From Saccharomycopsis crataegensis (lineage: Eukaryota > Ascomycota > Saccharomycetes > Ascoideales > Saccharomycopsidaceae), in NCBI RefSeq assembly GCF_037102585.1, contig NW_027043829.1, forward strand, positions 2,356,001 through 2,420,000: a stretch of 64,000 nt of DNA. The letters are read 5' to 3'. A model generated the notes under the pieces. It was not told the DNA's origin. It did not search any database and saw nothing but the letters and a program-made list of their open reading frames with translations. Below, one piece after another: positions 9,301 through 18,135 of the stretch. The translations under genes and the position numbers were made by a program. Position 1 is the first letter of the stretch, and each line of letters starts with the position of its first letter.

Positions 9301-10577
9301 TTGAGAAAGTTGACCTTGGGAATACAGATAAAATGGTTGGATTTGACGAAGACAAAGGAAAAAATAGAGTCGATAAAGAGATTGTCGTGCAGAAAAATTA
9401 TGTTGTTGCCTCTGTTGAAACGATGAAACCAGAGGTGGTTGATAAAGAGGTTGATTGCACCAAAAAGTTTGTTGAAACTTTCATCGATGCACCTGTAAAG
9501 GACTACAAAAATTCCAATATCTTATCTTTTGAATCGGATGAGGAATACTTGAACCAATTCAAGATTTCCAAGAGTGCACCAACCCAGTACGAATTGGACA
9601 AGATTAAATATCCAGATTCGATGAACAAGAAGTCAGAAATTAATCGCCAATTACATAAACTCTATTATGATTCTGTTGCTGAGTATCAAATCATTTTGAA
9701 AAACGAAGAATCCCTCAATGACTTTGTTAAAGACCATTTAATGATCAAACATGATGCAAAAAGTCGTTTCACAAGCTTGAAAAATATTTACACCTGGAGA
9801 TTATCGGAAGTTCCAATCATAACTGATATGATTGACACCAAACATGCTCGCGAAGCTGGCGACTTATATAATAAGATGGATGGTTTGCATCAACAAGTCA
9901 AGAATTTCAAATCTGGAGCATTCAATGAGTTCCGATGCAAATACGATAAGTTTGTGAAAGAATATGAAATTGTTGAAGTCAACACCAAATTGTTGAACCC
10001 AAAGAACAATAATGAGGTCGGAGAAAATAAAAGACCAAATATTATTGAAAAAAGAACATTGCCATTGGAGTTTTCATTGATTCAACAAAGAGTCAAAACT
10101 AAGTTTAACAAGATCATCAAACTTTTCAGCGAACTTGAAAGCAAAATTCTCATACTCAAATCGAAGTACGAAACTTTATTCAACAAGAATTTATCGCCAA
10201 AAGCCAAAGTTGCAATGTTCCTTAAATTCCAAACCATTATCCACAAGATTGAGAGCTCGATCAAGCAGCAGATGCAAGAAGTGGCAGTATTATTGAAGGA
10301 CGTAGGAACCATCAAACTTTATCAAGAACAAGATATGGGACCTCAAGATGCAGCATCGGCATCGACTTCTTCTTTATCCTTAGCTAGCGGAGGAAGTAGC
10401 AAAAGCCGCGCGATGGCAGTGGGAAATGCTATCAGTGAATATGATGAAAACCAAAAATCTATGTCCCAAAAACTCAACATGAATAACTTGAATAGTGCAA
10501 TGTCGAAGAAAGAAGAACTTTTCAGTTCTTTTAACCAATGCTCCCCTGAAAGCTTTACTGTGAGCTACCAATTATGA
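6390..10577 (+). CDS. NUP159: nucleoporin Nup159
   Basis: The 1395-residue product has the Nup159/Nup214 order. Residues 1 to about 390 form a beta-propeller-like region, the docking site for the mRNA-export helicase Dbp5. An FG-repeat region (about 480-740) follows, first with SLFG/GLFG units and then GFG/SFG units. Next comes a charged low-complexity part with an acidic Glu run (about 930-965). The C-terminus (about 1090-1330) is helical coiled coil, as needed to join the Nup82 complex on the cytoplasmic face of the pore. Length is close to S. cerevisiae Nup159 (1460). Two internal duplications are visible in the FG region (see repeats). The call is firm from architecture. I did not identify a Dyn2-binding motif. 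Confidence 0.88.
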   Translation: MAGVEPVDNETVGFQQSHILKLLFPQTSLDEAVSHQASSLFDINNFNQLFVASKGEHIIIDKVSRLHQLIEYSNSGSDDDGDEDESVTELLPKHMITLNANLKFVKLLTNKLIIAAEDLVIIKTIKDPNDLNDITDLSLNMLMVKIDDAEEIVDLKIQESEDYAIIVGSNHTLFSIDLNSESPEATLLKFKHKVLSVEFSTISSDVIYIGFDDFDKSHIVKYNFKTRKAIQKIEKDIDIPGSLEPISLLELNEYELLVSYDLSGKAKDGDRFQDMALSSPRYTSYVINFKDVSNVTTSQVDEELCFNLDDAERDFMNYSVRLRDWEICGKKDDLFLITTSVASYISIFKHDQIVVPKDDALKASMPMDPVEFDDLLVCGLALDLVSSNTPITIPNVEDPVLGKTMSLWLFATNGMLAKYDFFDVDAIKSGKQFTNIDYQLKLLKDLRMIQESGSRIDAPVVSSALTKGSLLSPADEKNVAPSAFGSANTGGLFGKSTDNGIANNSGSLFGKSTDNGIANNSGSLFGKSADNGIANNSGSLFGNNSGGLFVKSTDNGIANNSGSLFGNNTGGLFGKSTDNGISNDGGSLFGNNTGGLFGKSTDNGISNDGGSLFGGNTFGKSDVLLLGNKVENPFGSKSNNTSSIFTDAAFKSGKNGSNALGFGAAGFGSKANDHNQSSGFGKAGFSFGNATEDKNKKVESLGFGTAGFGSKANDQNQSSGFGKAGFSFGNAALIDPSKPTAPRFFPGKFNTNKELSHGTRIEDKVLSVPSAESAPIDQPTLPSNESGEEKPKIELSEVQSENLKPKTNPVTEDNENKVDAETVLSNSEGESEPDNIVKDEDAANLIENITINNETSLNHEDTKVISTGTSERDMNNADTKLAEEPNNDTTKVISDTREALQITDSGNSKTKKTEKPKKGLLSSAYADTDNEEEEEGEEEKEKEEESEKNEEEKKENEGKENQDLVEVEKEFEKVDLGNTDKMVGFDEDKGKNRVDKEIVVQKNYVVASVETMKPEVVDKEVDCTKKFVETFIDAPVKDYKNSNILSFESDEEYLNQFKISKSAPTQYELDKIKYPDSMNKKSEINRQLHKLYYDSVAEYQIILKNEESLNDFVKDHLMIKHDAKSRFTSLKNIYTWRLSEVPIITDMIDTKHAREAGDLYNKMDGLHQQVKNFKSGAFNEFRCKYDKFVKEYEIVEVNTKLLNPKNNNEVGENKRPNIIEKRTLPLEFSLIQQRVKTKFNKIIKLFSELESKILILKSKYETLFNKNLSPKAKVAMFLKFQTIIHKIESSIKQQMQEVAVLLKDVGTIKLYQEQDMGPQDAASASTSSLSLASGGSSKSRAMAVGNAISEYDENQKSMSQKLNMNNLNSAMSKKEELFSSFNQCSPESFTVSYQL
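7858..8235 (+). repeat. tandem FG-repeat units in NUP159
   Basis: A 48-bp unit (16 residues, core KSTDNGIANNSGSLFG) is repeated about six times. The later copies carry a 24-bp insert (NNTGGLFG). The units are nearly identical at DNA level, so recent expansion or homogenisation is likely. A second, weaker duplication lies at about 8368-8585 (GFGSKAND...SSGFGKAGFSFGNA twice). Confidence 0.88.
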
Positions 10578-11038
10578 TTAGAAGGCGAATTCTTGTGGCC
10601 GATTTTCTTAGCTATAGTTGATTTCCCTATTGTTTTTGATGTTTTTAACGCTTTATTATTACCTTTGTACAGCCTTAATGGACTATTGTGCTGCGTAAGT
10701 AATTACGTAATTTTTCTGGTCATGCACACCTCTGTTGATGGCAGGGAACAAGGGCTTCTACACAAAAAAAAAAGGGCCAGCCGATCTTTTTTTTTCTTTT
10801 AAGCGACATTCCTTTACCGTTGCGGAGATGCAGAAGAAAGAGAAGAAAAGAAAGGAAGGGAAAAAAAAAAAGAGTTGCACTGAGATATAGCCATCAATTT
10901 ATTATTGTTCTTTCTTCTGTGTTCTTTACAAAGTTGGGGTTTTTTTTTCTGTGGCTTATTATTTAATATTATTATTATATTTTTCTCCTTTACTGGCAGT
11001 GTTCCTAGATTCCGTTTTGCCTTTTTTTTTTTTCTGTC
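10578..11038. other. NUP159-RHB1 intergenic region
   Basis: 461 bp rich in poly-A and poly-T tracts immediately before RHB1. This is typical nucleosome-excluding promoter sequence. Nothing else is recognised. Confidence 0.4.
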
Positions 11039-11602
11039 ATGTCTTCTGTTTCACGTAAATTGGCCATCGTTGGTGCTAGAGCTGTTGGGAAATCTTCTTT
11101 GACTCTCCGGTTCACGGAAAGTCGTTTCGATGACAGCTATTACCCAACCATAGAGAACCAATACATGAAAAGCTTCAAAGTCAATGGCAAGGTCTATGAT
11201 GTGGACATATCTGATACTGCTGGCCAGGATGAGTACTCTATCGTGAATCAACGTCAGTTGATAGGGATCCATGGGTTTTTGTTGGTGTACTCCATTGCGT
11301 CCAGATCATCTTTTGAAGTCTTATCAACAATCAGAGACAAGATCCTCAATATTTTAAGCTTTGGCGAAGATACAAAGGTGCCTTTTGTTGTGGTAGCAAA
11401 TAAAACAGATTTGGGGTCAGGGGTTCGTCAGGTGTCCAAAGAAGAAGGGTTAGCGTTGGCCAGAGAATTCAACTGTCCATTTATCGAGGTTAGTGCAAAG
11501 GATAACACCAATGTCGACAGAGCTTTTGAAATCTTGTTACAGCATATTGAGGAATTAACTAATCCCCAAGAAAAAAAAGAAGCTGGTTGCGTTATTGTTT
11601 GA
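11039..11602 (+). CDS. RHB1: Rheb-family small GTPase
   Basis: A 187-residue Ras-superfamily GTPase. It has the P-loop GARAVGKSS with the Arg typical of Rheb, the effector segment YYPTIEN, the switch II motif DTAGQDEYS (the Rheb signature), the NKTD base-recognition motif and SAKD. The C-terminus is CVIV, a CAAX farnesylation box. In yeasts, Rhb1 affects TORC1-linked growth and basic amino-acid uptake. In the same window GTR2 encodes a Rag-type TORC1 GTPase, but the two are 19 kb apart and no joint regulation is implied. The start is the first ATG of the frame and fits the family N-terminus. Confidence 0.93.
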   Translation: MSSVSRKLAIVGARAVGKSSLTLRFTESRFDDSYYPTIENQYMKSFKVNGKVYDVDISDTAGQDEYSIVNQRQLIGIHGFLLVYSIASRSSFEVLSTIRDKILNILSFGEDTKVPFVVVANKTDLGSGVRQVSKEEGLALAREFNCPFIEVSAKDNTNVDRAFEILLQHIEELTNPQEKKEAGCVIV

Positions 11603-12811
11603 ACAACGATGGTGATGATAACAGCGCAGTCTTTTCTTTCAACCTCGGCTTTTGGACACCATGACTTCCGACCAGCTATGAAATCAAGTTTCAAATCCCA
11701 TATTCAATATTCTTTTGCTTACAGTGCAGAATCCAACTTCATATTACCAATTATACTACAATGATGACCTTCAAATGTACTATTACTTATTATGCGATTT
11801 GAGCCTTTGTTCACCTCAACACTCTCTTGGCTATTATTTTTGCGATAGCTATATTCTGCCCTTTGCTTCGGCTCTTGTTCAACAATCTTGAGATTCTTCT
11901 ATTACTTTTTTTGTCAAATTTGCATTGGTGACTCGAAACAATCAAACATATGCTTGATTGCTAGTTAAAACCTGATTCACTAATATTTGTGGTTTATGTT
12001 TTTATACTTTATATTATAGATTAGGATTAGCCTTTCTTTTATTATTCCTACTATTATTTTTTCTTTCTTTCCCTTCTTTTACACCCTTACTAATTTCTCT
12101 TTCTTTCCATTCTTTCTTTTAAGAAAAGAAAAAAAAAAAATTAAAAGAAAAAGAAAATACTCATTATATTATGTGAGTATCATCCATATATTCCCTCTTT
12201 GAAATACTAACTAGGGATGTTATATTTGTCAGCGATAATATGCTGTTAATCCTTATACTACTGGTTTTTGAAATGTTTTATTATTTTTCTTTTCTCTTTA
12301 TTGTTATTATTAAAGATATCATTTCTCTTCTTGATTGGATTGACTTGTTATGTAAGTTATTCAACATTGTTACATTGGTTTAACAGGTCGATATTGCCAC
12401 CCAGTATTGGCGAAGAAGAAAGGAGGTTGTAAAGAGAGTAGACTCTCTCTGCTAGCGCAATGATTCATAATATTGAGGACAGTATCCCTGATTGTTACAA
12501 AACTTCAAAATTTGATATGAACGCAAAAGAATATATCGCTACCTTACTCTGATTTGTCAACGATCGAGCCGTTTTTCGCCTCTACCGGCCCTTCCATCTT
12601 TTACCTTATATTTTCGTTTTTGATTTACAAAACTATCAACTATTAAAAAAAAAAAGGTAATTCAATATATTAAACTGAAAGGATTAAAAAAAAAAAAAAA
12701 AAAAAAGAAAGAAGAAGATAAAGAAGTTGAAACATTATTATTTATAAAAAAGAAAAAGTCGACATTTGTTCGACCAATAATAAGAAATGAAGATGATAGG
12801 CAAGATGAAGA
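11603..12811. other. 1.2-kb convergent intergenic region RHB1/DPM1
   Basis: Unusually long for a space between two 3' ends. It holds long pyrimidine tracts (about 12040-12120), purine tracts and no open frame of note. A box-C-like ATGATGA at about 11763 has no box D at a normal distance. An unannotated non-coding transcript is possible, but nothing in the sequence proves one. Confidence 0.35.
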
Positions 12812-13893
<1,082 letters not shown>

Positions 13894-15597
13894 ATGTCCT
13901 ACGACCCAGACGACGATTTTGATAATAATCCGTTTGCACAACCGCAACATGATGTTCTAAACGGTGACGGTTTCAAATCAGATGAAAGCCAGTATCATAG
14001 TCCATATAATAATATATATAGCAACAATCCAATAGTGAATGGTTTTGGCAGTGACATTGCCACCAATAACGTTGATGCCGTTGGGGGTTCTGGAGGATTG
14101 ATAACTGCTGATAAAGAAAACCAAGAATTGCCAAAGATCCCAGACCAGGAAAACACAACAACGGCGCAATCCTCGGAAGAACAAGGAAAACCAAATTTTG
14201 AGCCTGATTTGACTTTGCTACCTGAACGTCGTTCCAAGAAAAATTATCACATAACCATCAAAGTTGTTGGGATAGAAAGAGTAGCCAAAAAAGATCCAAT
14301 CATTAAATTTAACGCTTTGACAAATTTGCCAAACTTCAGGGGTACTACTTTCAAAGATATCAGAAGATCTTATGGGGAGTTGGAAAAGTTTTTCCAATAC
14401 TTAAATGGTGCAAATCCTGAATGTTTTGTTCCATCATTGCCTGCGGCACAAACCAGTTATGGAGCTGGCTCCGAGGAAGATGAGGAAGCTTTGGAAAGAC
14501 AGGTACAAGACTGGTTCAATAGAGTTACTGATAACCCGATCTTAATACGCAATGAAGAGTTCGTGTTTTTCATTGAAAATGACTTTGGTTATAGCCCAAT
14601 AAACAAGGGTAAGGTTCCTGCGACGGGATTGAAAAGAAAAACATTAAAACAGTTTCAACCGCCATATGATGAGGTGACAGAATTAGTGGAATTCAGACCA
14701 TACATAAAATCCGTTTATTTAATAACTCAGGAAATTATTAAAACATTTGACAAAACAACAAGATTAAGAAAGAATTATGGATTGCATGTTGCAGAATTGG
14801 GTCATAAAATCACAGAGTTGTCTAAAATGGAAACTTTGCACCCAGGAATGGTGAACTTGTGGCAAAAATTCGGTAAAAGTATGATTGTTTATGGAGACAT
14901 TGAAGCCGTCAAATCGGTTTATGAGCTGGCATTATTTGGTGATGAGATTACCAGAATTAGCAGTGACTCGTATATTATCAAGGAACAATTGACCAATAGA
15001 CATCTTTTGATGCGAGAATTGATCAATGCAGAACAAATCACTAAGAGTAAGCACGCTCAGGCGTTAAAGGTGAAAACCAAAAGGTACGAAGATCCGATCA
15101 AAATTGATCAAATCATTCGGGAGTTGGAAGAAAGTAAAAAGGTGGAAGACGTGCTAAGAGCGAAAGTTGATAGAGTTTCATCTAATATGTTGATTGAGAA
15201 GCAACAAGTCGTTAAGCATCAAGATCAGCAGTTCAAGTCTATTCTTCGGAATTACACAAGAAAAATCATCGACCATGAACGGAAATTATTGAGCAACTTC
15301 GAAAAAATTAGACTTGATGTGAGATCAGTGGATGAAAATGGTGGATTGAGTAGACTAGGAAGAGAGAACTACCCAAAAATGGCAAGTAATGTGAGAAATA
15401 GTCAACGTTTTGATGGCGATGATTGGAGTGGAGATAGAAAACATAAGAGAAATCACAGTAGTATTAGTAAAGACGATGCTACCAAAGAGGTAACAGGAAA
15501 AGTGGGAGTTGCAGTCTCAAAGAAATCTATTGAGCAAGTGGAAGAGACTTTTGATGCGAGAAGTGCAGCCACTTTATTAGGAACTCTGGCATTTTAG
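13894..15597 (+). CDS. VPS17: retromer sorting nexin Vps17
   Basis: A 567-residue SNX-BAR protein that would pair with Vps5 in retromer and tubulate endosomes for endosome-to-Golgi recycling. The N-terminus has the Vps17-like opening DPDDDFDNNPFAQPQ. A PX domain spans about 115-235 (NYHITIKVVGIERV, FRGTTFKDIRRSYGELEKFF). A BAR domain spans about 255-515 and includes ISSDSYIIKEQLTNRHLLMREL, typical of SNX-BAR helices. Length is close to S. cerevisiae Vps17 (551). The C-terminal 50 residues are low-complexity and charged. The call is strong from the N-terminus plus PX-BAR order. Confidence 0.87.
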   Translation: MSYDPDDDFDNNPFAQPQHDVLNGDGFKSDESQYHSPYNNIYSNNPIVNGFGSDIATNNVDAVGGSGGLITADKENQELPKIPDQENTTTAQSSEEQGKPNFEPDLTLLPERRSKKNYHITIKVVGIERVAKKDPIIKFNALTNLPNFRGTTFKDIRRSYGELEKFFQYLNGANPECFVPSLPAAQTSYGAGSEEDEEALERQVQDWFNRVTDNPILIRNEEFVFFIENDFGYSPINKGKVPATGLKRKTLKQFQPPYDEVTELVEFRPYIKSVYLITQEIIKTFDKTTRLRKNYGLHVAELGHKITELSKMETLHPGMVNLWQKFGKSMIVYGDIEAVKSVYELALFGDEITRISSDSYIIKEQLTNRHLLMRELINAEQITKSKHAQALKVKTKRYEDPIKIDQIIRELEESKKVEDVLRAKVDRVSSNMLIEKQQVVKHQDQQFKSILRNYTRKIIDHERKLLSNFEKIRLDVRSVDENGGLSRLGRENYPKMASNVRNSQRFDGDDWSGDRKHKRNHSSISKDDATKEVTGKVGVAVSKKSIEQVEETFDARSAATLLGTLAF

Positions 15598-16211
15598 ATT
15601 ACAGAGGGAGAGGGGAGGTTTTTAATTCATTTTTTTTTCGGAGATCCTAAACATGATTTTGTTCATATCTTGTTACATGCTTTTTCAATCTACATAGTGT
15701 AACCTTTAATAATTGTGGGTCTAGTTTAGTTTTTATAATTGTTAAATGTATCCCAAAGCGGATCGTACGTTTATACAGGCGTCAATGTAAGTAAAATTTG
15801 TGTGTAGTTAAAGAGAAGGTAAATATTAGGAAGAATAGCTGACATAATTCAATTATACTACAATACAAGTGTAAATTATTTTATTCCTGTAAAGCATCTG
15901 TTTTCTTTATTTCCTTTCTTAATGCTTTTGCTCCCGTTATAATATACTTTTACATTTCAAATCACCTCAACGACCTCTGGTATTTTTTGTTATTCAAGTT
16001 TTTAATGAAGAAAAGTTCTAGATAGATAAGCTTAGATGTTCTGAAGTTTAATTTGCAATCACCTAGAAGGCAATGGTTGCGCCACAAGTTTGAATTTCTC
16101 TTTTCCTCTTTTTTTTTTACTCCTCATTTTGCACAAGATATCATCTTTTACTAATATCTTCCTTTTTTATGAATTTGAAATAGCCCACTACCCTCGCAAT
16201 GAGCCAATGAC
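15598..16211. other. VPS17 downstream region
   Basis: About 600 bp of AT-rich sequence with no long frame, between the VPS17 stop and the decayed gene that follows. Confidence 0.4.
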
Positions 16212-17204
16212 CGGATTGTGGTACTGTTGATAATGATAGGAAGACTAAGGTTCCTAATGCCAATATCATTGATATTTCAGAAGGTGATAAAACAGAGAAG
16301 ATTATGAAAGGAACATCACATTTCGAAAATCCAGACTTTGGGTCGCTATTTTGAGATATTTTCCAACCTCTTCTGACCTCTCTGATAACTATATATAAGG
16401 TGAAACTGTCAGTTCTGAGATATCAAGCAATCGATTCTGCTCCTATATTGGGAAAAATATCGAATTTATTGGTGCCACTAGAATGGATGATAGAGTGCTT
16501 GAGGAAATTTTTGTAAAAATGGTGAAGTCTGTCAAAAAAAAAAAAAGGAATCCTTTAGGTTGTTGGAAAAATTCAATCTCAAATATCATTATTTGCAAGC
16601 GCATTATGCTTCCAGGAAAATAGACTATAGAAATTCGAAAGATGGCGAAACCAGGTACCATAAGCAATTAATTGAAAGGGCAATTGCTCCGTGTCCTGTA
16701 ATTTTAAATTGTATTTTGAATAAGGTTGTACTAAGGTTGCTCATTATTTGGAGCTGCTGGATTCTGATGAAATAGAAAGAGAAAGAACAAAATTAAATGA
16801 CAATCAGAATTCAATTTCAAAATCTATCTTAAGCGAAACCATGATATATATTGCCAATGAGGAACTCCACAAAAATCAACGCGATATAATTAAAAGGGAA
16901 CATAATTTATATGATGCTTCAATCATATTACTGAGGAATTCTACTAGGCCCCCTTTTGATAAACCAGCAGTAGAAGACTTCCGGAAATATTTGATAAAGA
17001 ATTACTACGAAATAGTGCAAAAAATGTATAGAGTGTGTTATGGTGCACTGAAATCTGTTGATACTTTCGAAACCTTCACTATAAAAATTGCCTAAGGTGG
17101 GATTTCGGAAAATGGTGTCGACAGAGGAATACAAGCTGACTTCATCATAAACTCCCATGCTCTTCCACTGAAGGTCAAAGAGCTCAAGGAACAGAATAGA
17201 GAAT
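16212..17204 (+). pseudogene. decayed BAR-domain-like gene (Rvs161/Rvs167 type?)
   Basis: Protein-like sequence runs for about 330 codons but is broken. One frame gives IIDISEGDKTEKIMKGTSHF, FENPDFGSLF, then a stop, then LGKISNLLVPLEWMIECLRKFL and a stop. After a poly-A tract the frame changes and gives EKFNLKYHYLQAHYASRKIDYR. It changes again to LELLDSDEIERERTKLND and RPPFDKPAVEDFRKYLIKNYY. Past a TAA at 17093-17095 the same frame continues to 17204. The order (charged helix, xKPLExxxxxxKxF-like segment, KYxxLxxxYxSRK, terminal helix) resembles the BAR region of Rvs161/Rvs167 proteins. That family call is my reading of patterns, not an alignment. At least two frame changes and three internal stops make function unlikely. 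Confidence 0.45.
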
Positions 17205-18135
17205 GATCACCCATTTCATTAATGATTTCATGTCATGAGACTGAAAAATGCCATTATGATGTAAACATGTCAAACGTCTTTATAAGAGATTATACTGGCT
17301 CAAGAGATCAGTACTAGAAAAAGGGAAATGGACACACAGTGATTGATACCTATATTTTTTTTTTTTATTATTTAATTTTTTATTTTTAATATATAGTTTA
17401 CGAAGGGGTTTTAGGAGGCAATAAATTCTTTTGCATTTGCATAAGGAATGAATAATCGGACTTGATTAACACTGCAACTCTGGTTACAAATAGTTAATGT
17501 AATGATTTCTTCGATAATTTTGCTTCCATTCATTTCAATTTGCGCTATTTGAATTGAAGATAAATAATGTTTCATTACTAACGACTGTTGATAGGAGCAT
17601 TAAGTCGGTGATTCTGATTAGTCAATTATTGTTGATTCTTTACTATCACAGAGGATTTCAACTGGTTCTACGTGTGTTTCAATTTTTCTACTGTGCTATA
17701 GTCCCAGTATTTGCTGTCATCGGCTTTGTGTCAGTCGAAGAATACCACTTGGAAACAAGATACCTTTTTCATTCTCTCATTTTTTTTTTCCATTGGTTTG
17801 AACAATTATATGATTACTATTCAACATACACCCTCATGTCGGAGATTAGATATCGCCAGCCACGCACCCACGTGCATATCGGGCCAGAAAACAAAACATT
17901 AAACACCCACACACCTGATATAAATACCCCAGGGCTCACTGGCAGCAGGGGGGGGGGGGTCAGCGCTTAAAACCAAATAAAACAGAGAGTTACCCGCACC
18001 GAATACCCATGGTGTGAAAATTTTTATTTTATCTTTTTTCAATTTTTAATTTAATTTTCTCCCTTGATCCTCTCCTTTCTCAAAGCTGTTTTTGCAGAAG
18101 TACTCAACCTACTACATCAAGAATAATTAGCAAAA
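17205..18135. other. EFT2 upstream region
   Basis: About 930 bp before EFT2. It contains the promoter elements listed next, a poly-G run of 12 at 17948-17959 and a 138-codon frame (17554-17970) that overlaps those elements and is probably not coding. Confidence 0.5.
17870..17996 (+). promoter_or_regulatory. EFT2 promoter elements
   Basis: A cluster typical of strong translation-gene promoters: CACGTG (17870-17875, Cbf1-type), ACACCCACACACC (17903-17915, similar to Rap1 sites), TATAAATA (17919-17926) and TTACCCG (17990-17996, Reb1-type). They lie 140-270 bp before the ATG. Site identities are by consensus only. Confidence 0.55.

Noticed and set aside
11755-11975. Possible C/D snoRNA (ATGATGA then CTGA)
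   Set aside because: The boxes are about 200 bases apart and no terminal stem is visible.
17554-17970. 138-codon frame upstream of EFT2
   Set aside because: Overlaps the CACGTG, TATA and poly-G elements of the EFT2 promoter and ends in the G run.
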